The notes below the pieces were generated by a model that ran no database searches, had not been told where the DNA came from, and saw only the letters and a program-made list of their open reading frames with translations. A program made the position numbers and the translations under genes. Shown here in pieces: positions 27,434 to 36,971 of a stretch of 64,000 nt of DNA. The first letter of the stretch is position 1; each line of letters begins with the position of its first letter. The DNA comes from Dyadobacter pollutisoli (lineage in GTDB: Bacteria > Bacteroidota > Bacteroidia > Cytophagales > Spirosomataceae): contig NZ_CP112998.1 of the NCBI RefSeq assembly GCF_026625565.1, forward strand, positions 2,916,501 to 2,980,500, written 5' to 3'.

Positions 27434-27781
27434 CTAAAATATAGCCTCTTCGTCTCGTTCCAATAGTTGATTGAAGAAGTCCTTTTTGTTGCAGAGCTCA
27501 TCAAAGCATAGAAGATTCAGATAGTCAACATGTATATCATCGACATTAATATTGATAAACCAGTTTTCAGGCACTTCATTGTTGGAAATAGTAAATATTT
27601 GGAACGGAAACCAACTGAGTCGGCCATTCTCATCCACCAAGAAATGTAGATTATTTGATCCTTTAAAAGTCAGCATCCCCATTACAGTATATTCTTTTCC
27701 GGTGCAAAGCCCGAAATCGAAATCATTGGGGATATTGTCAGGAACGTTAGAAGGGGCATTGAATTTGCAAATTACTTTCAT
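27434..27781 (-). CDS. Unknown protein near the toxin locus (possible immunity-like)
   Basis: 115 residues, no signal peptide. MKVICKFNAPSNVPDNIPND, then FGLCTGKEYTVMGMLTFKGS and HFLVDENGRLSWFPFQIFTI suggest a small beta-barrel of the kind seen in orphan proteins around polymorphic-toxin loci. The acidic C-terminus (FFNQLLERDEEAIF) and lower GC content than neighbouring housekeeping genes fit horizontally acquired DNA. It lies 272 bp downstream of the candidate immunity gene. Homology is not recognised; the immunity idea rests on position. Confidence 0.55.
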   Translation of the reverse strand: MKVICKFNAPSNVPDNIPNDFDFGLCTGKEYTVMGMLTFKGSNNLHFLVDENGRLSWFPFQIFTISNNEVPENWFININVDDIHVDYLNLLCFDELCNKKDFFNQLLERDEEAIF

Positions 27782-28053
27782 ATTTATTTTGGGTTTGTCT
27801 TAACCCATGACAAATTTGAATATGTCAAAGTAAATGAATAAGGAGAAACCTCACCCCATTTATCTGACATTGGATCGACCGACTACCACCATCGCACCAC
27901 TTTTAGCTCACGCGGACGACTGGTTTTCAACAAATAAGCCAAAGAACTTTTAATCTGACCAAAGATACATTTTTCTTTTTTCACTAAGATTCTGATTCGT
28001 TTTGTGGTTAAAATTCTTTGATCGATGATAAATTGCCAATATCAATGGCATTA

Positions 28054-28416
28054 TTATTTTTCATATAATTGAAGCGATACGTCAACCGTGTCTGCCTTGT
28101 TAATTCGGCGACCTCTATTTAAAATTAGCCTGATTGTTGAGTCATTTAGGATGAGATATCCGTCAAGGCGATTTTTGTCCTCAATGTTTTTAACTATTTT
28201 CTGATTTCCTTTTTTGTCAGTATAAATAATCTGAACAAAATCTCGTGATATAGGTGATTGAATGAATGTAATATCAAGAGCGGTTTCGTTAAAATAAATT
28301 TTAGCGAGGGGCCTATTGTCACCAGCGAGCCATGGATAGTTTAATAAGAAGACTACTGAGAAGATCAAGAGAAAACATGATACAAGCACGACTACAAACA
28401 ATTTTTTACCTTTCAC
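28054..28416 (-). CDS. Small membrane-anchored protein, candidate immunity to the RHS toxin
   Basis: 120 residues if translation starts at the GTG at 28416 (MKGKKLFVVVLVSCFLLIFS), which puts one membrane helix at the N-terminus and overlaps the RHS stop by 11 bp; ATGs at 28446 and 28476 are in frame but lie deeper in the toxin coding region. The extracytoplasmic part (AKIYFNETALDITFIQSPIS, VDVSLQLYEK) is a beta-rich domain. Immediate overlap with the toxin tip and AT-rich composition are typical of cognate immunity genes. A periplasm-facing anchor would suit a toxin met in the periplasm. Function is inferred. Confidence 0.6.
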   Translation of the reverse strand: MKGKKLFVVVLVSCFLLIFSVVFLLNYPWLAGDNRPLAKIYFNETALDITFIQSPISRDFVQIIYTDKKGNQKIVKNIEDKNRLDGYLILNDSTIRLILNRGRRINKADTVDVSLQLYEK

Positions 28417-31400
28417 GATTATGCCGGTTAAAATAATTAAATCCATTTTTAATAAATCGCTGATCTCTTGGATCATCGCCGTAGGGAGGTAGCGGCACTA
28501 AGGATGGCATGCTGACCGCCGAACCTGGCACAGTGATCCATTTATAGTTTTGCCATTCAGCCATTGAGGTCCCCCCTCTGATCTGCGCTACGCCTGCCTG
28601 CTCTAATAAAAGCCTTTCGTTAAATCCTGCCGCCCTGCCTAGGACTCCATAATGATGATTACCTATATCTTGTGCCTCCATTTTGTTCCCCTCAAACACA
28701 AATTTAGTGTTATCTCCTAAGCGATTTACCAAACCAAAAATTGTGTTCGCCCGATTTTTGTAATCCCATTCTGCACCATTTTTTACCTTGTTATAATATT
28801 CTACCAAACCCATTCCTTCTGCCTCAGAAGAATTTTCTTCTAAGATGTTCGAGTAGATTTTGTCTACATTGATTCCGCTTCCTAGTTCACCCAATTTTTC
28901 ACCGTTAGCAGAAGTATTGGTCTTTTTATCATAGTCTTTTTTATAATCTCTTGATGATTTTGCTCCTTCATGAAGGTAAACACCTTGGTCTCCATCGTTG
29001 TAGTTTCCAAGAACGGTTCCTTCTTCATTCACGTGTACTGAGAGCATTCCGTCAGGATCAATAAATCTGAACGGGTTGTTATTCCCGTATGCATAGGGGC
29101 TCCACCGACTTGAAACTTCGCTTAGCGGATCAACAGCGTTCCACCGCCCAAGCTCCGGCATATACATCCGCGCCCCATAATCGAGATACCCACTGCCGAC
29201 TTGTAACTCCTTTTCATTATAAAGGTAACGGTTTACCAAATTTCTGGCAGCCGGAGTCTGTGTCGGAGTGTCCTTCGGAATAGCTAACCCAAAGGGATAA
29301 TACTCTGTATTCTGTAAAATCTCCCCTTTCTCATTAAAAACAATCCTTACATTGCCCAAGTAGTCTTTAATATAATAGTTGAAGGTTAGTGAATCCGGGG
29401 TCAGTATCACTTGTCCTTCTGAGGTAGCCCCTCTTTTAAACACATTCGTGCCGTCATATTCAACAATGCCGGCGTACTTGGCTGTAAATGCATCGGTTGT
29501 GTTCACATATTTATGCTTGGCCCCTGATGCATCATAGTCGTAAGTAAATGCAGGATTGGCACCAACCGTAACGGTTTTAGGTAAGTTAAGGTAGTTATAA
29601 GTTAAAGTTGCTCCCCTGTTACCATCCGTAAGCATATTACCATCGGCATCATACAAATAATTGCTGTTACCACTCTTCACACCCGTATTATTTCCGGATG
29701 CATCGCCGACGGCCGAGAGCCGATTGCCGAGGTAAGTATAAGTCAGATTATCAACCGCAACACCACTGCGGGCCAGCGTGGTAATGTTTCCATTTTTATC
29801 ATAGGTGATACCGCTTTCTATATTCGTATTGCCAAATATCCCGGTTGAGCCGGCCAGGCGGCTTGCTCCGTCATAGGTGAATTTTAAACCTGCTGAAAAC
29901 GCAATCTCGTCTTTACCACGCCATGCCAGGGAATCGACGCTGCCGTTGCTATAATTAGCACTGTTCCGGTAACTGACATGGGTTGCATAAAATCGAACTT
30001 CGACTCCCGCAGGTTTGTAAACTGTTTTGGCATCTGTCTGCCAGCCACGGATATTGTTGGTATAATCGATCCGGCGACGGTACTTCGTACCGGTATTGTA
30101 GGAGTGCAGCCATTTACTTTGCAGTTGGCCCAGGTCATTGTACCTGTGGGCAACCGTATACACCTCTTTGGTTTTTGTTCCTGTTATAATTTTCTCTTTT
30201 ACACTTAACATCCGGTCCGCATGATCATAACTATATGTGGCCAGGTGTGTATGGGTGACGGCCACGGAAAGGACCTGCTCCGTTTTTTGCTCTTCTACAA
30301 CGGTTGCCAGGTCAAATTTGTATTTGATGGAAACACGCTCATACGCGGTCGCACCCAGGTCGTGCAATTGGCGCAAAAATTGAATGGGACGGTATTCTGC
30401 ATCATAGTAAGTTACAGTTGAAAGCCAGCCACCGACCGCTCCGTTACCAGGCAGCATTCTTACCCTCCCACCGGTTCGCTGGCCTTTCACCTTTCCATTA
30501 AAACCCGGGTAGTAGGTCGCAGCAAAAGCCCATCCGGCAGGTTTTGAAAATGCATAGTCATCATAAAAAGTAATGGTCAACAAGTTAACTTCATTAGCTC
30601 CTGTTGGGGCTGTCTGGTTTAATGAATAGCCTGCCGTTACCGCATTATTTCTCGTTTCATGATGATTTGCAATTGCATTGACTGTTGTTACCCATTGTAC
30701 CCTAGTATCTGTTGATGCTATTTCACCGGTTGCAATGGGCCTGTTAAGTGAATCATATTTTGTAAAACCCCACATATTTCTGGCCAGCTGGTTGGCATCA
30801 CGGGACAAAGCAGGCCGGTCAAACTTATCATACACGATTTCAACTGCTCCGGCTCCCGGGGTTTGCTTCCTGACGATCCGGTTACGGGAATCGTAATCAT
30901 ACAAAAATGCATAATGTCCAAAATTGGCATCATCCTGAAACTTAGGCTGCAAAACACCTCTCAGCAATCCCAGGTTGTCGAACACATAATATGTATAACC
31001 GGTTGCGGGATCGTGCTTGCAAACCATTTGCCCCGCTTTATCCAAGTATTGGCTCGTAACAACACCTTGCTCGTCGGTATCCTGGACCTTTGTAAGGGTA
31101 CCCGCACCATAAGTCCCATTTTGCGCAATGGTGTTGGCACCCACATTGTAATCATATCGTTTTACTTCGTTTGCCGTGTTGGCTGAATACTGTGTGGATG
31201 AACTGGCGCTCCTGTTACCTGGTGCACGTCCTCCGGTGGGTCTGTTTAGCGATTGTTCAAAGTACGTTTCGGTGAATGGCCTGTCCAGATCGGTGGCCGC
31301 AAATTTTTGAAGTCCGGCACTGTTAGTCGTGTACCAGTTACCCACAGCCGTTGGCGCGTTTGCATGATACGCTCCATTCCCTGCTGCAACATAAGGCAGG

Positions 31401-31678
31401 TAATCTTTTGCTTTTCTTCCGATGTTGTCATATTCGACGGGTTGGACAAGGTCATTACCAGTCGGGCTTTGCTTAACGCCTACGTTTTGCAAAGGACGTC
31501 CCAGACCGTCAATATACCGGACCTGGGTAACGACCTGGCTAACATCGTTTTCGTTAGCACCAGCTTGCTTGTAGATTTTCGAAATAATGTAGTTCTGGCT
31601 GTTAGTTTGCTGAGACCGCACTATGAATGGCGCCAGAAATCCCAGCAGCATGATTATGCTTTTATGAAAATGGTTCAT
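28406..31678 (-). CDS. RHS-repeat polymorphic toxin with type-44-like tip
   Basis: 1090 residues. A short signal-like N-terminus is followed by a DUF6443-like region (YIDGLGRPLQNVGVKQSPTG) and RHS/YD repeats. The RHS-associated core comes next (YYIKDYLGNVRIVFNEKGEI, YLDYGARMYMPELGRWNAVD, YGNNNPFRFIDPDGM ending at residue 878). The last 212 residues (28406-29044) are the variable tip: VEYYNKVKNGAEWDYKNRAN, GNHHYGVLGRAAGFNERLLL and YGDDPRDQRFIKNGFNYF. They match my recollection of the polymorphic toxin type 44 domain, a predicted nuclease. The partner gene upstream carries a T9SS sorting domain. No T9SS tail exists here, so export is unclear. Confidence 0.85.
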   Translation of the reverse strand: MNHFHKSIIMLLGFLAPFIVRSQQTNSQNYIISKIYKQAGANENDVSQVVTQVRYIDGLGRPLQNVGVKQSPTGNDLVQPVEYDNIGRKAKDYLPYVAAGNGAYHANAPTAVGNWYTTNSAGLQKFAATDLDRPFTETYFEQSLNRPTGGRAPGNRSASSSTQYSANTANEVKRYDYNVGANTIAQNGTYGAGTLTKVQDTDEQGVVTSQYLDKAGQMVCKHDPATGYTYYVFDNLGLLRGVLQPKFQDDANFGHYAFLYDYDSRNRIVRKQTPGAGAVEIVYDKFDRPALSRDANQLARNMWGFTKYDSLNRPIATGEIASTDTRVQWVTTVNAIANHHETRNNAVTAGYSLNQTAPTGANEVNLLTITFYDDYAFSKPAGWAFAATYYPGFNGKVKGQRTGGRVRMLPGNGAVGGWLSTVTYYDAEYRPIQFLRQLHDLGATAYERVSIKYKFDLATVVEEQKTEQVLSVAVTHTHLATYSYDHADRMLSVKEKIITGTKTKEVYTVAHRYNDLGQLQSKWLHSYNTGTKYRRRIDYTNNIRGWQTDAKTVYKPAGVEVRFYATHVSYRNSANYSNGSVDSLAWRGKDEIAFSAGLKFTYDGASRLAGSTGIFGNTNIESGITYDKNGNITTLARSGVAVDNLTYTYLGNRLSAVGDASGNNTGVKSGNSNYLYDADGNMLTDGNRGATLTYNYLNLPKTVTVGANPAFTYDYDASGAKHKYVNTTDAFTAKYAGIVEYDGTNVFKRGATSEGQVILTPDSLTFNYYIKDYLGNVRIVFNEKGEILQNTEYYPFGLAIPKDTPTQTPAARNLVNRYLYNEKELQVGSGYLDYGARMYMPELGRWNAVDPLSEVSSRWSPYAYGNNNPFRFIDPDGMLSVHVNEEGTVLGNYNDGDQGVYLHEGAKSSRDYKKDYDKKTNTSANGEKLGELGSGINVDKIYSNILEENSSEAEGMGLVEYYNKVKNGAEWDYKNRANTIFGLVNRLGDNTKFVFEGNKMEAQDIGNHHYGVLGRAAGFNERLLLEQAGVAQIRGGTSMAEWQNYKWITVPGSAVSMPSLVPLPPYGDDPRDQRFIKNGFNYFNRHNRER

Positions 31679-31710
31679 TAGTTTTTCGATATTAATAATG
31701 TGTGTTTTTG

Positions 31711-31770
31711 GCTATCGGCGGTCAGCTATCGGCTGTCAAATCAGGTCGAAAGCCGACTGCCGAGAGCCGA
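31711..31770. repeat. Tandem GCTATCGGC(G/T)GTCA with inverted half
   Basis: Two adjacent 14-bp copies (31711-31724, 31725-31738; one mismatch) are followed by AGCCGACTGCCGAGAGCCGA (31751-31770), which is roughly their reverse complement and could fold back on them. It sits in the 95 bp between the two RHS-type genes. It resembles short palindromic intergenic elements of Cytophagales genomes. Confidence 0.55.
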
Positions 31771-31773
31771 AGT

Positions 31774-34700
31774 TTATTGCTTTACTACCCTGTGGGAGCT
31801 GATACTTCCATCCATGTACGTAATCAGGACCATATATAGCCCGGCTTGCAGCTTTCGGGTATTGATCTGTTTGGAAGCCGGAGCCTGGTGTGTCAATTTC
31901 CCCAAACTGTCATAGATTTTGACACTGGCGATCCTGCTCATATCATCGGTAAGCAAAGTAAGCTCATCCCCAATGGTTACGGGATTCGGGTACAGTGCAA
32001 CGTCGCCTTCCTGACCGAAAACTCCGCTTCGGATACGGCTATACGTAAAGGTGGAATCAACATCTACCATTTTCAACCTGTACAGGTTTTCGCCTTTGGA
32101 AGGGCCGCCCTTAATTGGGCCATTATCCGTAAAGGAATACTCGTGTTCCGCATTGCTTTCACCTTGAGATGAAACGATTCCAAGTTTAAGCCATTGTTTA
32201 CCATCGATACTCCGCTCAATTTCGAACCGGTCACTATTGGTTTCAAAACTTGTCGACCAGTTCAGTTTTACGATATTTTCCTGCTTAACGGCCTCAAAAC
32301 TGATCAAAGTAACAGGAAGCGCCCCTTCGCCCAAAAGTGTCAGGGGAGGTGCGGCAATGCTCCCGATTGAGGCCATCGTTGAACAATCCACCGGTTGGCC
32401 TGCATAATTATAACAGTATGAAGCCCTTAGAGTACTCCAAGCCATACCATTTCCATTATTTACACTTTTTAACCGGCCAAAGGAATCATATAAGTAATGG
32501 AGTGACTTTCTGTTGGGATCGGTCACTGCATTAGGACCAAATAACCAAGTGCCGGTGTAAGTATAAGTCGTAATCTGAGCCATCTTGTGAGTCAATGCGA
32601 TATCGTTCCGCATTGCATCTAAGAAACTCGGGATCATTAACTCATTAATTTCCCCATTACCCAATGCGCTCTGGTCAATTGCGGCACTAATTGTGTTATG
32701 GTCACTCCCAACAACCTTTGCCATTAAATAGTGGGATCTCGACCATAAAAAGTTTTCTTTCACGTCACCAGGCTTTTGCTGTTCGAGCAACGTCCCTCGT
32801 GAATCGTATTTGGTAAATTGTAACCTGGTCTCCAAAGCGCCAGGACCGTTTTGAACTTTCACTTCTTGTGGAACATAAATATTTGCTGATGGTGAATAGT
32901 AGGGTGTCTGCACCAGGCTTTCCTGGGTGCCTGCGACCGTAGTTTTAGTTTCAAAAACGGGCGCTATCATATGCTTGCTGGACATGGCAATACTTACCGG
33001 ATCTGCCGCATAATCATGTGGGTATTTATAGGAAATTACCACAGTCTGCCCCTTGCTGTCTACTGAAGTCTCGGAAGCTATCAACCTGTTTGTCGCGTGA
33101 TAGGTGGCCGTGGCCGCATTGACTACATTACCGCCCGTTTCATAATGGGTTGTGGTTTTGGTCTTTAGGAACGGATAATACGTGTAAACTAAGGAAGCAG
33201 TATAGCGGAGCGACGGATAATTCATCGTAAAAATCGGGTTGGGCACCATTTTGATCCGGCGCACATGGGAATTGAACCTGTTGATATCATCGTTATAAGC
33301 GTAGACCGCATCTTGTTTCAGGGAATTAGCACTATTATAGGATTGCTCCGATAATATCTGTCCGCGTTCCAGTTCCATACTGTTCATCTCATCTTCTTTC
33401 CAGAATTCGCCCACATTGACATTATCAGAGACCATGTTTTCGGCTGGTTTGTCGTGGTATCCATTGTCATAGTTCTTATACTTGTAAACACTATAACTGC
33501 CATCCAGGTCTACCTCCGCCACTTCCGAGTAGTTGATATGGTTGCTTCTATAGCCGCTGGCATTCAGAGGATCAGTACTATATTGGGTGTAGGTCATGTT
33601 GCCCTCGAAATTGGGTGCCCCGGGTGTCCCTGCGTATTTCGCAGGCGCTTGTACTGCGCCATTGAAGTAAGCGAAATGCATGGGTTCGTAATTTAAAACA
33701 CCGCTCGAAGTCGCACCAGCCGCTGCATAATTGAGCTTGTAAAAGTATTTTTTCTCCGTGGCTTTGTGATTGAGATAATCATAGTGACTGATCCGCTTGA
33801 TCCTTAACCCTCCTGTATATACGGCTCCGTTTGCATTCTCCTGAACCGATGCCGGCCAGTATTTTGCAGTACGGCCGTATTCATGGTTTTCAAATTCATA
33901 TTCCGTATACCCGCCTGTCGGGTAGGTCACTTTTTGAAGTACTTCTGCTTTCGTGAAGTCGATATCGGGTTTACGGGAATCCAGATAAAGCTGTCGCGTA
34001 GCCGCATTGGTGAACATGTTGTAATAGTATATCGGATCAGAAGAAGTGATGTATGGGTTTTTGTTGTTGTAAAAGCCATAATCGTCGTTCTTGTAGGACA
34101 GATATTCCGGTAAGGCCAGTGGATTGTATTCAAAGCTGTAGGTAGGAATATTCTGTGGCGTATCTGACTCGCCTTTTAATCTAACAGAAAGCAGTTTTAA
34201 GCGGGTAGTGGCCAAATTCGTATAAGTAAATTCCACTTTCATCTTGCGAACCCCAACCGAGTTGGAAACCACAAAATTGTCCAGCTTGTTTGGAAACCGA
34301 CCGGTTATCGGTGCATCCCTGATCTCCGGGTATTTGGTGAAATGGAACTGACTATGCAAATCTCCGGGCACAGCGCCACAATTGGGAAGAGGCGGATTAA
34401 CCACATTGAAAGTATATCCCAATTGCTGATTGGCAATACTCCAGTCAAATTTGACTTTGCTAATGGGCGTTATAATTTCGTCCAGATAACAGGGATGATA
34501 AAGCGTGCTTTTGATGATCCTTCCTTTTGGTGAATTGTCATTATCGGCAAACTTCCCGGGCAAGATAATCTTATCGCTGACATAAGCTTCGCTGGTAATG
34601 TAAAATTTATCCCTTTTGTAATTTAAGTCAATCTTGTATCCGTTCGGAGATTCGATGGAGGTTAAATACCAACTGGTAGGGAGGGTGTTTTCGTCCTTCA

Positions 34701-35535
34701 AATCGAACCCGTTATAAACCATGCCTGGACGCGTAAATTCAATGGACTGATCGGTTCCTCCAAATGTGTATTTGACTCCCTGACTGTCGGTGAGCGTGAA
34801 TTTATACACAAAATTGCGTTGCTTGATGATGTCCGTATAGGCTACTCCTGTTGCCAGGCATGAAAGCGGGAGCTGCGGCTCCGCCGGCATTGTGAATTCC
34901 TTATAACTAAGAGCAGGATCCTTTTGCACCAAAATATCTTCCCCTTGCTCGCTCTTTATGCGAAACACATCGGTATGGTCTATATAAAATTTACCAGTTC
35001 GCCCGCCAAAATTATATTGGTACTCATCATAGCGGCCTTCGGCATTTACGAAAACAGTTTGATTCTTCAGATGGGTTTGCATAGTTGCCGCCGACGACCA
35101 GTTTGGATCTTTCGTAGGATTGAAATTAACCGGGACCGGAACATTATTCGGAAAATTATAAGGAATCGTTCCTCTCGACACCCGAATGATGACACCGCCC
35201 GTATTCAACATCCAGCCATTGCCTGTAATTCCGGGAAATGCATCCGGTTTCGTGCCAATGGCCTGATGGTAGCGCAGGCTTAGATCAATATAAAGCTCTT
35301 TGTATGCTACTTGATAGAGTGGAATATTAATGTCGGGAGTACCCGTAAAATGGCTGACAGGAACATCGCCAAAAACACCAAATCCGGATGCAACAGGCGA
35401 AGCTGTGACCAGACTTCGGTTGATATACTGATTGGATTCAAATTTTTGCTGTGCATACAAGGTGTTGTAGAACGAGAAAATCAGTCCCACTGCTACTATT
35501 AAGGATTTTCGTGTGTGATGTTTTTTTAATGTCAT
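31774..35535 (-). CDS. Large RHS/SpvB-like surface protein with T9SS sorting domain
   Basis: 1253 residues. Signal peptide, then an N-terminal region typical of the protein encoded before Bacteroidota RHS genes (ASPVASGFGVFGDVPVSHFT, GTPDINIPLYQVAYKELYID, FPGITGNGWMLNTGGVIIR). A long YD-like stretch follows (YDSFGRLKSVNNGNGMAWST), then an Ig-like piece (VTLISFEAVKQENIVKLNWS). The C-terminus is a type A T9SS sorting domain (LYPNPVTIGDELTLL, LQAGLYMVLI, HRVVKQ). The protein should cross the outer membrane by T9SS. Gene order and shared strand suggest it is the carrier or anchor for the downstream RHS toxin. Confidence 0.82.
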   Translation of the reverse strand: MTLKKHHTRKSLIVAVGLIFSFYNTLYAQQKFESNQYINRSLVTASPVASGFGVFGDVPVSHFTGTPDINIPLYQVAYKELYIDLSLRYHQAIGTKPDAFPGITGNGWMLNTGGVIIRVSRGTIPYNFPNNVPVPVNFNPTKDPNWSSAATMQTHLKNQTVFVNAEGRYDEYQYNFGGRTGKFYIDHTDVFRIKSEQGEDILVQKDPALSYKEFTMPAEPQLPLSCLATGVAYTDIIKQRNFVYKFTLTDSQGVKYTFGGTDQSIEFTRPGMVYNGFDLKDENTLPTSWYLTSIESPNGYKIDLNYKRDKFYITSEAYVSDKIILPGKFADNDNSPKGRIIKSTLYHPCYLDEIITPISKVKFDWSIANQQLGYTFNVVNPPLPNCGAVPGDLHSQFHFTKYPEIRDAPITGRFPNKLDNFVVSNSVGVRKMKVEFTYTNLATTRLKLLSVRLKGESDTPQNIPTYSFEYNPLALPEYLSYKNDDYGFYNNKNPYITSSDPIYYYNMFTNAATRQLYLDSRKPDIDFTKAEVLQKVTYPTGGYTEYEFENHEYGRTAKYWPASVQENANGAVYTGGLRIKRISHYDYLNHKATEKKYFYKLNYAAAGATSSGVLNYEPMHFAYFNGAVQAPAKYAGTPGAPNFEGNMTYTQYSTDPLNASGYRSNHINYSEVAEVDLDGSYSVYKYKNYDNGYHDKPAENMVSDNVNVGEFWKEDEMNSMELERGQILSEQSYNSANSLKQDAVYAYNDDINRFNSHVRRIKMVPNPIFTMNYPSLRYTASLVYTYYPFLKTKTTTHYETGGNVVNAATATYHATNRLIASETSVDSKGQTVVISYKYPHDYAADPVSIAMSSKHMIAPVFETKTTVAGTQESLVQTPYYSPSANIYVPQEVKVQNGPGALETRLQFTKYDSRGTLLEQQKPGDVKENFLWSRSHYLMAKVVGSDHNTISAAIDQSALGNGEINELMIPSFLDAMRNDIALTHKMAQITTYTYTGTWLFGPNAVTDPNRKSLHYLYDSFGRLKSVNNGNGMAWSTLRASYCYNYAGQPVDCSTMASIGSIAAPPLTLLGEGALPVTLISFEAVKQENIVKLNWSTSFETNSDRFEIERSIDGKQWLKLGIVSSQGESNAEHEYSFTDNGPIKGGPSKGENLYRLKMVDVDSTFTYSRIRSGVFGQEGDVALYPNPVTIGDELTLLTDDMSRIASVKIYDSLGKLTHQAPASKQINTRKLQAGLYMVLITYMDGSISSHRVVKQ

Positions 35536-35854
35536 TATAAAAATATTGTTGGAGGAGAATCAGAAGTAGATGCAAAGCTTCGCCATGAAATGAAATACCC
35601 ATTTCGCTTTTTAATTAATTACTAATGAGTCAATTAGAAAACTATGAGAAGAGTTGAGAAGAAATCGTGGTTACCGGATCCACTGCAAACTTAAGAGAGC
35701 CAGGTGTAAATGGCAACCGCTACAAGACAGGAAATCATCCGCTGTCGCATAGTCTATTTGAATTATTTTGACATTCATTCGCAGGTAATTGCTTTCAAAT
35801 GAGTCAATTTTTTCTGAGGATAGGAATCTATCAGAGGGGATTGTACCGGCAGGC
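35536..35854. other. Intergenic region upstream of the RHS locus
   Basis: AT-rich DNA separating the isomerase terminator from the RHS/SpvB-like gene. It presumably holds that gene's promoter, but I see no convincing -7 box, no repeat and no supported coding sequence. Confidence 0.4.
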
Positions 35855-35895
35855 AAAAAAAATGGTCAGACGATATTATAAATACCGTCTGACCA
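35855..35895 (-). terminator. Rho-independent terminator of the isomerase gene
   Basis: Perfect 10-bp arms TGGTCAGACG (35863-35872) and CGTCTGACCA (35886-35895). On the minus strand the stem is followed by eight T, 16 bp after the isomerase stop. Confidence 0.88.
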
Positions 35896-35910
35896 ATGAT
35901 ACGTTCAAAA

Positions 35911-36771
35911 CTATTTTTTCAGACTTTTCAAATAAGCCATCGTTTGTGGAACCTGTGTGGCGTAGCTTGGGCTCTCGTCTTCGATATAGTAATGCTCAAT
36001 GCCTGATTTTTTAGCAGCTTTCAGTATCGCGGGAATGTCCAACTGGCCGGTACCCAATGCAACGTCATTCGTCACCGGTGTACCGCCCGACAGATTTCCT
36101 TCCACACCTTTGCGCAGGTCTTTCATGTGCATCAGTTTGAAACGCGTCGGGTACTTCGTGAGCAAGCCAGCAGGATCGCCGCCTGGGAAAAACGCCCAGA
36201 GAATGTCCAGCTCGAAGCTCACATAATTAGGGTCTGTTTTCTTGATAATGTAGTCCATCAATGTACCGTCCTCATGCTTTTCGAACTCGTAGCCGTGGTT
36301 GTGATAGCAGAATGTCAGACCAAACTCATCCTTCAATTTCTTGCCAATCGCATTGAAATCTGCAATGGTACTATCAGCCTTTTGGACTGTGAATGCGCCT
36401 TTATGAGGCACCCAGGCTACCCGGACAAACTTCGCGCCCAATGTTTTGGCGTTCTCTCCTACCTCCTTCGTTTTGTTCAATGCCTGCTCATAGCTCACAC
36501 CAAACGAGGAACATTTCATCCCGCGCTCGTCAAGCAGCTTCCTGAGTTCGGCGGCAGTTTTTCCAAACAAACTCGAAAATTCCATGTCTTTGATCCCCAA
36601 ACCTTTCAATGTGTCCAATGTAACGGCAGTATTTTTGGACAAACTCGAACGATACGTATATGACACCATTCCAGGCATCTCAGGAAAAAGTTGTTTTCCT
36701 TTCTGGGCAAGAAGCAAGTTGTTGCCGGCGGAGAAAACGAGCGCTGCTAGCAGCAGATTTTTGATTTTCAT
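35911..36771 (-). CDS. Secreted sugar phosphate isomerase/epimerase-like TIM barrel
   Basis: 286 residues with a signal peptide (LLLAALVFSAGNNLLLAQ). The AP-endonuclease-2-type TIM barrel is marked by VTLDTLKGLGIKDMEFSSLF, LTFCYHNHGYEFEKHEDGTL, VSFELDILWAFFPGGDP, FKLMHMKDLRKG and EHYYIEDESPS, with Glu/Asp/His in the usual metal-binding positions. Relatives act as xylose-isomerase-like or inositol-pathway enzymes; a periplasmic form is common in Bacteroidota. The gene is alone with a strong terminator, and the substrate is unknown. Confidence 0.88.
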   Translation of the reverse strand: MKIKNLLLAALVFSAGNNLLLAQKGKQLFPEMPGMVSYTYRSSLSKNTAVTLDTLKGLGIKDMEFSSLFGKTAAELRKLLDERGMKCSSFGVSYEQALNKTKEVGENAKTLGAKFVRVAWVPHKGAFTVQKADSTIADFNAIGKKLKDEFGLTFCYHNHGYEFEKHEDGTLMDYIIKKTDPNYVSFELDILWAFFPGGDPAGLLTKYPTRFKLMHMKDLRKGVEGNLSGGTPVTNDVALGTGQLDIPAILKAAKKSGIEHYYIEDESPSYATQVPQTMAYLKSLKK

Positions 36772-36971
36772 TTCAATTTTCAGGTTGGTTCCCGGTTGTC
36801 CGGTTATTGGTTATCGAATGGCAGGAACGCATTTTCTGTATTCCATTTATCCAAGACGAATTGAAACACCTGCTTCCCTGACCCGGGTACGGGAAGCTTT
36901 CAAATTAACATTATATCCTATTCCGGAGGATCAGCTTTCGCCGGGTTGGTACTACGCCATGCAGTTTTCCG
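36772..36971. other. Upstream region of the isomerase gene
   Basis: Holds tandem-like GGTT-rich DNA (36783-36815) and presumably the isomerase promoter. A short plus-strand frame ending in WYYAMQFSGDLESATSSEKL reads into 37012 and may belong to the remnant at 36972-37226. Confidence 0.35.

Noticed and set aside
27840..27955. Short plus-strand frame ending LAHADDWFSTNKPKNF
   Set aside because: Looks protein-like at its end, but it is under 40 codons with no start or family; kept out of the gene list.
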